Below, piece after piece: positions 20,676-30,289 of a stretch of 37,433 bases of DNA. This DNA comes from Hydnum rufescens UP504 (taxonomy: Eukaryota > Basidiomycota > Agaricomycetes > Cantharellales > Hydnaceae): the NCBI GenBank assembly GCA_014904985.1, contig MU129208.1:17462-54894 (forward strand), given 5' to 3'. The first letter of the stretch is position 1, and each line of letters opens with the position of its first letter. Under the pieces are notes generated by a model that ran no database searches, was not told the DNA's origin, and saw only the letters and a list, made by a program, of their open reading frames with translations. The position numbers were made by a program, and so were the translations under genes.

Positions 20676-21770
20676 ATGGAACACTCACGCAACTTCAATC
20701 TCTTGAATCAAGAGTTCACTACCTTTGGAGAGCATGACTATGAAGTCTTTCCTGCTAGTCATGAGCAGATATGTGGCCAGAAGCGACCCCGGTCCGATGA
20801 CAAGGAAGAGCCGAGGCCAAAGAAGATGGAACATCCTAAACGCGCATATATTGAGCTGCCTCAACACCCCGTTAGCAAACAAGAGCCAGAGAGTATTGTG
20901 AATAAGCCTCCTACAATTCTGAAGCGAGAAATACGCCCTCCTGAACCTTCCACTGCCATCCTGCCTAATGAAGATATCGAAATGCGGGACGGAACAGCAG
21001 ATCGCCCACGAGTCCACAGGCCAGCCCTTACAGAGACACAACCCATGACACCTAGGGACAAAGCCAAAGCTACGTTAGACGACGTGATCATCCGTGACGG
21101 GAATGGCCAAACCAAGAAGAGAGCTTCTCCGGCTTATCGTTTCGTGAGCGAGCTTCAAGAGAACACAGATGTCGAGGCCCTATTCAAGTCCCTTATGAGC
21201 CAGGAAGTCTCTGTTAGACTTGGCAATATCCTCGGATCTTCCTTTGAGTTAGGCAAGAGACTACAAATTGCTACAAAGACACAGCGAGTCCCTGTTAGTC
21301 CCGAGGCCATGCAGATGAGGAGCGGCGAACTTTCGATTAGCTCAGCCGAACACGGATTCAATCCCTTGGAAATGAAGACGCGACCTCCGAGGCGCCCTTT
21401 AATCTATCGACCCCCGAAAGGCGATCATGGTGTCAATGCACCTCTAGTTGACTCAGACGATGAGACCACTGACGAAGATAGTCCTGTGGATAATACTTTT
21501 CCTAAATTCAATTCCGACGGTGAAGCCAACGAATTCTACACGCGTGACTTCGAGGATGGACACAAGCCGCAGTTCGACATTAGGGAGACTGACTATTCCC
21601 TTCACCCATCTTTTCTTGCAATGGTGACAGCCAGAATCCAGGGCACAATCTTTGGCCACCCGTGTACTATGCTCATTGACAATGGCAGCGAATTGAACAT
21701 CATGGTCCAATCGGTTCAATTGAAACTTCAATTACCAATCGACTTGTCCGCAGAGGACTGGCTTCTATGA
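20676..21770 (+). CDS. Retropepsin-containing segment (9-kb element)
   Basis: In the same frame as gag. The first half is charged and disordered, with a basic stretch (QKRPRSDDKEEPRPKK). A conserved block follows (YRFVSELQENTDVEALFKSL, EVSVRLGNILGSSFELGKRL) of a kind I associate with basidiomycete gypsy polyproteins. The aspartic protease core is at 21620-21730: RIQGTIFGHPCTMLIDNGSE, with the catalytic triplet reading D-N-G where retropepsins usually have D-S-G or D-T-G. A TGA at 21768-21770 stops it, but the same frame continues at once with GVSGHNVNLVG and later MILGQPWL, which completes the protease fold. The stop is therefore a nonsense change or readthrough codon, not a domain end. Confidence 0.8.
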   Translation: MEHSRNFNLLNQEFTTFGEHDYEVFPASHEQICGQKRPRSDDKEEPRPKKMEHPKRAYIELPQHPVSKQEPESIVNKPPTILKREIRPPEPSTAILPNEDIEMRDGTADRPRVHRPALTETQPMTPRDKAKATLDDVIIRDGNGQTKKRASPAYRFVSELQENTDVEALFKSLMSQEVSVRLGNILGSSFELGKRLQIATKTQRVPVSPEAMQMRSGELSISSAEHGFNPLEMKTRPPRRPLIYRPPKGDHGVNAPLVDSDDETTDEDSPVDNTFPKFNSDGEANEFYTRDFEDGHKPQFDIRETDYSLHPSFLAMVTARIQGTIFGHPCTMLIDNGSELNIMVQSVQLKLQLPIDLSAEDWLL

Positions 21771-24700
21771 GGTGTTTCGGGCCATAACGTTAATCTCGTC
21801 GGATTATGTCGTAACGTTCCTGTTCAAGTTGGAGGAATTCCCCTCCCCCACAACTTCTTTATCATGTCGGACAACATTGGCCAGAAGGATATGATCCTAG
21901 GCCAGCCCTGGTTATATTCGTACTCAGCAAGAATTGAATATGCACACGGAATAGGAATGAACTTACAATTGTGGCAAGATGGCGATCGTGACTCTGGACA
22001 ATCCGTACGAGTGACTTTGCCTATCATGTCCACGCCCCGAAATGTCCGTTCGATCAAGGCAATACAGCAAGATGTCGAAAATGAACCTTCTACTTTGATT
22101 GACGTCGCCACACTGAAAAGCACACCCGAATTCCTTCCTGAGGGGGAGCTCAACTTGAAAAAGCTGAGGCCTCACGTCGATGCCAAAGGATTGTTGATTC
22201 GAGCTTTAGAGTCGCCCGCAATCCGCGAAGCCCTGTACCGAGCTTATTATCTCCGCGATATCGTTCAAGAGAGCAAATTGAGGCTTCAATTCGCACAAGA
22301 ATCTATTCAAGACGGTCATACATTCCATAATGTCACAGAGCTTACTGACGAGACTACGAGAATTGTCTTGGGCGACAAGAACAAGCCCGCCCACAGAAGA
22401 ATCCATTCTATAGCAAGTTACAACCCGGGTTGTAGAACCTTGATTTCCAATCTCTTGAAGCTAGGATCGCTCCCTCTGTTGGCCAGTTCCATGAGATCCG
22501 AGAATGTCGAACACGAAGGACTTGACAAGCTTACAAATGAGTCCGAGCTATCGAGTCCTACCTATAAGGATCTGAGTACGGAGCTTGAACCACCACAATC
22601 CTCGAGAAAGATAGGCTTCGTGTCTCAACTGCTTGGTTTGTTTCCCTGGAAGTCGAAAGGACGTCGCATGACTGAAGAAGCACCCCATCCAAAAGGGCAA
22701 GACAATGTTAGTACTGCTGATGTCACTAAGTCAAGTGGAAACTACACCTTGGCACCCGAAAACAACCACGGCACACTTGACAAGACTGGATTTGACGCAC
22801 CTGTTGATGAACAAACGACCCCCGCGTCTCTTACCTTGGTACAACGTTGCTCGTCGCACAATCCTGACTCGGACAGGTCGAGAATTGAACCTGGTATGGT
22901 CGAAGAACTAGACCTTAGCGTGCTTGGCAGTAAACAATTGAAACCCGATGAAATTGCTTCTATCTACAACTTGGGACAGGACCGTCGATCGCGAAATCCC
23001 ATCTTGCATGATTCTGAGGATGATCGAATGCCTGAGTGTCGTACCTTTATCTGCAATACGGCGGATTTTCATCAATCACGAAACCCGAGCTTGAATGAAT
23101 CCGAGGTTGTACGGGAGATCTCACATCAAGCTAATGATCCGAAATACATCTTACGATCTCCAAGCGAAGTACCCACGTTGACCACGTTGAAGAGTCCCCG
23201 TCTGTGTGATGGAAGGATCCCAAAAATGAACTTGAGGAGGTTGGGCTTATCAGCTAGCAACAAGCCTCGCGGCAAAAACGAGTACCTGGTCTCGCCGGCG
23301 CAGACCTATGTCGATGTACCTACAGATCTGGTTAGCAACATAGCAGAACTCGCAACACGGACGACATCGGACATAGAAGAAGTACTAATCTTGTACAAGA
23401 AGAGTCTCCACCTGCGCAAGCAATACAACAATTTTGAAAAACCGAGGCTACCCGATCAGACGACAAGATTTTTCCCTCTGCGCAATGGACTCGCGGATCT
23501 TAACAAGACAATAACACGGAACCTGGAGCACGTTAAGCTGTCGATCATATCAGGCGATCATGTCAAAACTCGCGAGTCATATATAGCAACGGTCCACTTA
23601 CCATTTAACAATGAACCTGCTGCCATAACCGAGTGCTCAACCTCGTCTGTGCAGATGGAAATAGGCAAAACCTGGATTAACAACAGTGCAGAACCTATGA
23701 AACACATGGTTTTAGATATGGACCATGATCTGACACGCACTGAATACACCCGCAATTGCGCAGAATTGGTGTCGAGTCCCCGTTCTCGCGATGGGCATGT
23801 TGATGTTGAAGAAACCGTGATTCCTCATCGGTTACACATAAACTCGAGAAACCTGGTAAAGGGTTTCAACAAGAACCGAGCAGTGAATTTGACAAAGGCC
23901 AACTCACCTACAGCTGAAGAAGTAGGGGCAATAACCCTGGCTTTGTCAGTACACCAAGACCCCGATGCCGTGTCCTTGAACTCCTCAAGCGATAACACTG
24001 GCGACGTACCTGTGGAGCTGCTCAATCAGTTGCCATCTATCGAATCCAAGCGCCATGCAGATTTGTTGTCGAGCCCCAGTTTTCATGTCAAAACCCGAGA
24101 AAAGAACAGGATGAGGCTGCACTTAGCTCCTATAATGCAGCAAGAGTCGAGCGAAACCTCAATAGTACCTGTGGGGTCCCTCAAAGTCAAGAGAAAGGAT
24201 GGGGCGCAGGTTCTGTATAAGGAGAAGTCCACCTTGAACGAATGGAAGCTTGAAATGTCACGTACCAGACCTGAGTACACCCCAGATAGGACGAACGATT
24301 CGAAGGCAGGGGTGACTCGTTACTCATGCAATGAATATGGCGATTTTGACAAACCGAGGCCGTATCTGCGATGCGCAAAGTCGAAAGACCCGCTTAAGCA
24401 TCTTAGTGAATTCAAAGAGATGGCCATAATGAAGATGCACTCATCTCTGCCTGACGAGCCCGAAAACTATTGTACACGTTGGTCGTCCTCCAAGCAATCC
24501 GGATTTGTTGGTGTAATTCCAGGTGCGCCTGAGATGGTTATGGACATAGTCCCGCACACCCTATGCAAAAAGAAATCCCCTGACCTACAAGTGTCGTACA
24601 AAAGCAAGCTCGATGGCTTACCTAGTGGATTTGGGTGTGTTCACGATAGTGCCGGCTTGAACTTCCAGCATATGGCAATTTTGACAGAGATCTTCAGAGC

Positions 24701-25763
24701 CTCAATGTCCACGACGTCCAAACGACCCGGTGCTGTCGATGCTCGACGATGGCGTACTGTAGACCCAGCGTGTGGATTGAAGAGTGACCTACTTGCAACT
24801 CGCAACAAGACAATCTTGTCAGATAATCATTCCCTTGCGATGAAAGACTTGCCCCGCGGGCTACTCACCTGGATTTCATGCTATAACGATGCATCGAGGC
24901 CATCTCATCCGATGCCGGGTTCCCGTCCATGCCATACACATGCCGATGTTGAAGACGCGATGATTCCCGATCGACGATGGGCAAAGTCGATGAATCTGTT
25001 CAAGGATCTTAGTAGACACGAAGAGATACGCATGACAACAACATACTTACCTTTGTCGGGTATCAATTCCACGGGTTCGTCATTACCTGGATATGGCGAG
25101 TCGTTCCCATCGGTTGCTGCGATCTTGGGCGAGGTGCTTGAAGGCCCGCGAATTGTTCTGGAGAAAGAAGCATGGCATGAGCAGGACGCAACGCAAATAA
25201 AAGAGACCAAACGTACCTGCGGCGATGGCGGCACGAGTTCCCACCGCGCGGGATTCTTGGCAATGATGTTGAGTGCCTTGAGGCCCACAATCTTCAATCG
25301 ATCCGATAAAGTCGATGCTCAACGATGGCATACTGTAGATTTGGCGCGTGTCTTGAAGAACGACCTATTGGCGACTCATGACAAGACATTCTTGTTAGAT
25401 GACCACATTCTAGCGATAAAATCCTTGGTCCAGGGAGCACTTACCTTTGTTTTGCAACACATTGATGGGATGGGCCTCCAATCAGCAACGCTTGAGACCG
25501 ACGTATATAACATGTTTCAACTTCAGATCTTGTTGTTGTGGAGTACCACGCATAGGGACCCGAGCCAGAGAGCGATAGGCTTCATATGCAAGGCAGATGA
25601 GATCTTGGCCGCAGTCTTGCGATCCGGATCGAAACACGAGACCAAGCAGACAATGACGACAAGACGTTTCACGGAACCGGCAAGTCCCCGAACACAAACA
25701 CGCTGTCACACCTTAATTAGTCACGTCACGGCGCTTCGCACAATGAAATTAAATGCTTTTTGA
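21771..25763 (+). CDS. Giant ORF of unknown function replacing pol
   Basis: Open for about 1,330 codons after the TGA (first ATG at 21864, 1,299 residues). Residues 1-40 finish the retropepsin (GQKDMILGQPWL); the next 100 or so resemble the linker of related polyproteins (YAHGIGMNLQLW, STPRNVRSIKA). From about 22200 to the stop I recognise nothing: no RT, RNase H or integrase motif. The sequence is hydrophilic, Ser/Arg/Asp-rich and partly repetitive. VDARRWRTVDPA (about 24735) recurs as VDAQRWHTVDLA (about 25311) inside a longer duplicated block, and HVDVEETVIPHR (23797) recurs as HADVEDAMIPDR (24939). The minus strand of 23.6-25.5 kb has many perfect splice donors, so part may be antisense captured sequence. 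No function is assigned. Confidence 0.7.
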   Translation, partial: GVSGHNVNLVGLCRNVPVQVGGIPLPHNFFIMSDNIGQKDMILGQPWLYSYSARIEYAHGIGMNLQLWQDGDRDSGQSVRVTLPIMSTPRNVRSIKAIQQDVENEPSTLIDVATLKSTPEFLPEGELNLKKLRPHVDAKGLLIRALESPAIREALYRAYYLRDIVQESKLRLQFAQESIQDGHTFHNVTELTDETTRIVLGDKNKPAHRRIHSIASYNPGCRTLISNLLKLGSLPLLASSMRSENVEHEGLDKLTNESELSSPTYKDLSTELEPPQSSRKIGFVSQLLGLFPWKSKGRRMTEEAPHPKGQDNVSTADVTKSSGNYTLAPENNHGTLDKTGFDAPVDEQTTPASLTLVQRCSSHNPDSDRSRIEPGMVEELDLSVLGSKQLKPDEIASIYNLGQDRRSRNPILHDSEDDRMPECRTFICNTADFHQSRNPSLNESEVVREISHQANDPKYILRSPSEVPTLTTLKSPRLCDGRIPKMNLRRLGLSASNKPRGKNEYLVSPAQTYVDVPTDLVSNIAELATRTTSDIEEVLILYKKSLHLRKQYNNFEKPRLPDQTTRFFPLRNGLADLNKTITRNLEHVKLSIISGDHVKTRESYIATVHLPFNNEPAAITECSTSSVQMEIGKTWINNSAEPMKHMVLDMDHDLTRTEYTRNCAELVSSPRSRDGHVDVEETVIPHRLHINSRNLVKGFNKNRAVNLTKANSPTAEEVGAITLALSVHQDPDAVSLNSSSDNTGDVPVELLNQLPSIESKRHADLLSSPSFHVKTREKNRMRLHLAPIMQQESSETSIVPVGSLKVKRKDGAQVLYKEKSTLNEWKLEMSRTRPEYTPDRTNDSKAGVTRYSCNEYGDFDKPRPYLRCAKSKDPLKHLSEFKEMAIMKMHSSLPDEPENYCTRWSSSKQSGFVGVIPGAPEMVMDIVPHTLCKKKSPDLQVSYKSKLDGLPSGFGCVHDSAGLNFQHMAILTEIFRASMSTTSKRPGAVDARRWRTVDPACGLKSDLLATRNKTILSDNHSLAMKDLPRGLLTWISCYNDASRPSHPMPGSRPCHTHADVEDAMIPDRRWAKSMNLFKDLSRHEEIRMTTTYLPLSGINSTGSSLPGYGESFPSVAAILGEVLEGPRIVLEKEAWHEQDATQIKETKRTCGDGGTSSHRAGFLAMMLSALRPTIFNRSDKVDAQRWHTVDLARVLKNDLLATHDKTFLLDDHILAIKSLVQGALTFVLQHIDGMGLQSATLETDVYNMFQLQILLLWSTTHRDPSQRAIGFICKADEILAAVLRSGSKHETKQTMTTRRFTEPASPRTQTRCHTLISHVTALRTMKLNAF

Positions 25764-25801
25764 CCTGTCGCGAGGGACCACGACTTAGCTGAGGCCTAAT
25801 A

Positions 25802-27178
25802 TGTTGGAGGGACAAATCCCTACTACATGCAAACCCCATCCGAGGACGATTTTCTGAATAAATGAACTAATTTCCATGTCAATCTGGACATCAATTCCCA
25901 CGCCGTCATTCATTTGAGAACAAGCCCAAATGCCATATGTCTAAAACCCACAAATCCGTGCCACTCCTATATTTGCACACGAGCCAATTTATTGTGTGTC
26001 TGCGGCACTTCAACAGGCCACCCTAAATTCCACCTTTTTATGCCGTACCCCAATGTGGCAATAGCAATTCAACTTGCTTGCTTTGTTTGATCTTCAATCA
26101 ATCCCACTTCTGATACACGCTTCCTGTTGCCTTGAGGGCGACTCTAACGAATTGTGATTATGTAATGCAACGGATTACACACCCGGGCCTTGATTCCGAC
26201 TCGCGGACTTGTCACATGACAAATAGGGGCTAATGCGGTACTCTCAAGGAGTATTTCGCGAATATCTCCACCAATTTCGATCGGATCGACTCGGCAAGAC
26301 AGCGCCCAGAAAGCTACGATTAATACCTGTCTAACGGTACCACACACACGTTTATCAGATGATAACTGCATCCTCCAGGTCGATTTTACCTCATGTTCCA
26401 CACTATTCTTCAGTATTTCGCAAATAACTCCATCAGTTTTGATCCGATTCATTTGAAACAATCACCCCTGGAAAGACGCTGAAAATTCGCATCGAACAGT
26501 ACCAAGGGAAAAACGAGCGGATAAGAACTCGGCGTTCTGTAATTTAATCTCCCCATGGCTCATTTCACTTTTACCTCCGCTTTTCTGATTACTAAAGGCA
26601 ATTATGGTTCCGGCATCCTATGTCCGATGGAGGGTACATCTAGGGCGACCAGTTCCACCTTTCTGCAAGGGATTTTGTTCAGTAGGAGAGGAGGAATACC
26701 TTGGTTAAGCCATATTCCCCTATTCTGACTTGATTTTGGAATATCTCCTTCAATTTTGAAGCTTTTGACTTGATTTCTTTTTCATCATTTTCGCCTTAAC
26801 CCCACCTTTTTGCCGGTTACCATAGCAATTTTCTGTGATGTATATTAAGTGCAGGAGATGCGAATTTCTACAGTTTTCCCCCTCCCCAGTTTTGAGGCAC
26901 TGATGTATTGCCGCTGGTTCTTTGGGTGAATTCCACCAAGACTACTACACTTTGTCTAGGGCCTCAAGAGGAGAGTCTTAGGGTGTAGTTTTGTGACCCA
27001 TATTCATTCTTTATTCTATTGCTTGAGCAGGTGTTGCTTACAGCATTAGATTCCTATCACCAAAGACCTTCCTTCCTTCGAGCCTTAACATTCGGATTGA
27101 TCCCGTGGTCCCCTCTTTTCGTTCTCGATTCCATATCGTGGACTGTGGCTGGATTCCTCACTCCGTTTCCCGCTTACA
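25802..27178 (+). repeat. 3' LTR of the 9-kb element
   Basis: Same length (1,377 bp) and ends as the 5' LTR, with about 18-20 differences by eye. The preceding 30 bases are purine-rich only in part (GAGGGACC at about 25771, GAGGCC at 25791), so the polypurine tract is weak. Confidence 0.9.
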
Positions 27179-27182
27179 CCGT
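27179..27182. other. Target-site duplication CCGT, right copy
   Basis: This matches 18111-18114. KDZ coding sequence resumes at 27183. Confidence 0.85.
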
Positions 27183-29905
27183 TCATTCTAAACTCACCGC
27201 CACCCACTTTATTGCCACACTCAAATGCGAAACAGACAACACAGGCTTAGTAACTGTGAAGGTGCATTCTCGCTGAACATCTAACTTAACAGCAAGCCAA
27301 CTGATCTTTACCATTCTTATAAAGGACTGATACGTCAGTTTCTTGCAGATGTCATGTGAATGGTGCCACTTGATGATGCTGAAGAGAGCTGGGCATGGCC
27401 ATGAGGACTCCGGGGTCAAAGGCATGCAGCCTGGTGCTCTTGCCATCCTCTGCTTGGCCTGCCCACACCCAGGCATTAATTTGCCAAACGATTGGAAATC
27501 CGCTCCAATGTCACAACAGTACAGTGTATATCAAGTCATAACAATTTGTACTAAGGTGTTCGCATTGCCTATATAGATTTCTTTACAGACTCCACATAGC
27601 TGCTGATGCAAATTTTCGCATGAAGAATCATTTCAAATCAGGATCACACCCTGATGTCGGTCTTGGTACCAGTTTATCATATTTCATTGAAGACGCCCCA
27701 TACAAAAGCTTTCTCCTCAATTATGTCTCAGAAATGGATGTAGGTGACATCTCTACGTCGCAGGCCTGTGAGCTTAGTTATCTTTATCAGATCTCAACAT
27801 GCAGCAGTCTTGCTGCATTGGACCTCACAAACACATGGAAGTCGGTGGGCCTTCACATAACTGGTGTTGGGGTGGCTGTCTGTGCCCACCAAGGGTGTAT
27901 TCGTCCACTAGGACTTGGTGATCTTCAGAAAGGTGAGTGGTGTGTTGGCCGTTGACCCTATATATGGTTGATCTTTATTAACATTCACGTTGATCGTCTA
28001 GATATTGCAACATGGACTATATAATTTTTTCTGGCCTTCAGTCATGTGGACTTCATGAGATTCTTCTATCCTACAACATTTTCTGCCAATGGGCCAAGAA
28101 ACAAGAAGCTCACCATGATTTACTCCCTGTGGCTCTCCGGCTTGACCCCCAAATCACCCTCTTGGGGGTAGTGCCCAAATTCCATCTCCCTGCCCACAAA
28201 GATATCTGTCATATGAAGTACTTGCTAAATTTATGCCCTGGCTGTGGGCAGACTGATGGTGAAGGCATAGAATGTGACTGGTCAAATATAAATCCCGCAG
28301 CCATGAGTATGAAGGAGATGGGCAAGGGATCATGACATGATACAATTGATGATCTCTTCGGAGATTGGAATTACCGCAAGAATGTTGGATTAGGTGAGTG
28401 GTTGATGGAATGCTACAATTGGCCTGATCAATTAGCTGTTCTTTCTAGGTGTGTCCCTCAAATCTAAGCTAGCTGAAGCTACTGCGGCAATGCATCTTCA
28501 CACTGAGCAATTTAATGAATTCAACGCTGGATTTGTGGTCAATACTGTCAAGAACTGGGAGTCTAGAGTGTTACTTTGGGAGTCCGATGATAGTAATCCT
28601 GATCCATATGTTGTAGTGTCATCATGTCTGTAGGTTGTTATATTTTCCCATTGATCACAAGCTCATTCCAATGTATAGCGAAAACACAAGTGGACATCCA
28701 CCTTGAGCTCATGCAGGCTGAGAGGGAGGCCCTTGATGAAGGAGACCCCGTGCTGCACACAGTGAGCATGAGTGCTTTTATAACAATGGGACTAGAGCTT
28801 GAAGAACTCCAGTGTGTAGCCACACTCTTTTCTCATTTACTCCACTCACAACCATGTACAGGTGCCATCTTTCCCAAGATGTCCAAGCCCAGAAGAACAC
28901 CAGTACGATGATTCAACTAACCAAGATCCAGGAGCGTCAGCTCCATATGGAGAAGCAAGTTGCAATGTTCCATGCAATCCAGGCTGCATATATGCTGGAG
29001 GCCACTTGTCACATAGCCACAATGCCCACCAATAATGAATCTGAGAGTCAACCTGAGACTTGCCCATTATTCCTCCCTTCACAGTTACCCCCCACAATCC
29101 ATGCATCGAGGCCTCTCATTCTAAAGACAGAGAAAGAGCTACAATATGCTCAGGCAACCGATGCCATTGTAGAGCTACGTCAATCACTGACTGTCTGCGC
29201 ACACCTGACAAAATACAAAGCTGACCAAGTCTGTGGCCAGCATGCAAATACACGTGTGTGCACACTCCTCAACAAGGCAGAAGCACAAATGGACAGAATT
29301 GCTGAAAAGTATCGTGTTGCTTGAGTGTCTTACTGAATTCTCGCAGGGGCGGGTGAATGGGAAACAGTCCTAAAGCCCTTAAGTCAGGATGATATCACCC
29401 CACTCACAATGCAGGAGAATGGAACTGGTCGTGCAGGAATGCATGGTCTTGGCGAGGGTCATAGAATCCTGTCATGGATCTGGATTGCCATGGGTACAGC
29501 AGATTCAGATTCCACAGATCTGCATGAAGGTATCATAAGATCTATTTGTTTACCCCAGAAGCACGCTAATGCTTCATAGCTTTACAAGTAGAATGGGCTA
29601 GATTGCATGCACAGATGCAGCGATGGACAGAAGAGGTCTAGCTCCTGAAAGAGGAAATGCAGCATGTTCTTGCATTTTGTGAGTACCAGGTGGATTGGTG
29701 GGACAAGCGGACGTCATTATGGAGTAGTCTCATATTCAATAACCTTCGGGATGGTGTATGTGCATATGCCAAGAAGCAGGCATCCATCCACTGCAACTGG
29801 GCAAACGAATTTGCTAAATTATGGGCAAGTCCAGCAACTGCAAATGCAAATGAAACAGATCAGTTGGATGTGGAAGGACTTGCTGATGGAAGTGATGACA
29901 ACTAG
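27183..29905 (+). pseudogene. KDZ transposase, 3' part with catalytic core
   Basis: This continues the frame cut at 18114 (QT-VHSKLTATHFIATLK). Recognisable KDZ order: EWCHLMMLKRAGHGHEDSG and CPHPGINLP; AADANFRMKNHFKSG; STCSSLAALDLTNTWKSVG and GVGVAVCAHQGCIRPLG then GDLQKGE; after an intron, CNMDYIIFSGLQ; VPKFHLPAHKDICH; TDGEGIECDWSNINP; DDLFGDWNYRKNVGLG; and a long coiled-coil C-terminus (RIAEKYRVA region, GLGEGHRILSWIW, VEWARLHAQMQRW, EEMQHVLAF). Stops: TGA 27328-27330, TGA 28333-28335 (KGS-stop-HDTIDD), TAG 29639-29641. Several conserved Arg positions are Cys or His. Introns are short. It is inactive, but preserved enough to show a full-length copy before the insertion. Confidence 0.85.
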
Positions 29906-30022
29906 ATCTCTTGTACTTGATAACCTTGAATCTACTTCTGTGTTAAGAACTACTTCAGAACTGTACTACTGAAGCATGAAAAAGAAAATAGAGGAGAAAC
30001 TGTTATTCTGCCAGGGGGTGAT
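29906..30022. other. Junction after KDZ, ends in a purine run
   Basis: Non-coding. The right end, GCCAGGGGGTGAT, looks like a polypurine tract next to a TGTCAGAG LTR start at 30023. No terminal repeat of the KDZ element was recognised. Confidence 0.35.
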
Positions 30023-30077
30023 TGTCAGAGTTGAAACCGCCAGAGGTATATAGGGAGGTCCAGACCTGATAAAACAA
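30023..30077 (+). repeat. LTR-like start (fragment)
   Basis: TGTCAGAGTTG directly follows a G-rich run, and a TATA-like GTATATAGGG lies at about 30046-30055. The start matches the gypsy LTR (TGTCAGAGTT on its minus strand), but similarity is not evident further in. It is probably a truncated LTR; the right boundary is uncertain. Confidence 0.35.
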
Positions 30078-30163
30078 GCAATATGCCATAGCCTAGACTG
30101 CTGATGCACTCTGGAGCTAGTCATGCTTCAAGGACACCTGGGTTCAAATCCTGCAGTTGTTGC
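30078..30163 (+). other. tRNA-like sequence (SINE head or tRNA relic)
   Basis: A B-box match, GGTTCAAATCC (30141-30151), lies downstream of a TAGCCTAGACTGCTGATG A-box-like stretch (about 30089). The ends pair: GCAATAT (30078-30084) with TTGTTGC (30157-30163), six of seven including one G-T. The T-stem is weak and two bases are out of register, so a working tRNA is unlikely. Confidence 0.3.
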
Positions 30164-30253
30164 ATTCTGATCAATTTTTGACATTGAATCACAATCCCAC
30201 TCAGGATTACTGCTGTTACCACCGCACCAAGTTACTGTCTGGATACATGAATT

Positions 30254-30276
30254 AAGCATGGTAAAGTACCATGCTT
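30254..30276. repeat. 10-bp perfect hairpin
   Basis: AAGCATGGTA, loop AAG, TACCATGCTT. It lies just beyond the point where copia-B coding similarity stops (about 30290). Confidence 0.8.
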
Positions 30277-30289
30277 CATATATCCACAG

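Larger units (their letters stand above)
18115..27178 (+). mobile_element. 9,064-bp LTR retroelement without RT or integrase
   Basis: A complete insertion: two 1,377-bp LTRs (18115-19491 and 25802-27178), target duplication CCGT, and one internal frame (19563-25763) encoding Gag, retropepsin and a long unrecognised region. No reverse transcriptase (no YxDD), RNase H, integrase (HHCC, DDE) or chromodomain is present in any frame that I read. It therefore looks non-autonomous and would need polymerase and integrase in trans. It sits inside a KDZ transposase exon, and removing it restores that exon's frame. The LTRs differ at about 18-20 positions by eye, nearly all transitions, so the insertion is fairly recent. 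Confidence 0.9.

Noticed and set aside
20604..21770. Recoded TGA (programmed readthrough) in the 9-kb element
   Set aside because: Considered, but three TGAs in one frame plus the same TGA bias in dead elements nearby favour mutation over recoding.
27019..27276. 85-codon ORF across the 3' LTR and KDZ junction
   Set aside because: It is a chimera of the LTR end and a KDZ exon created by the insertion.
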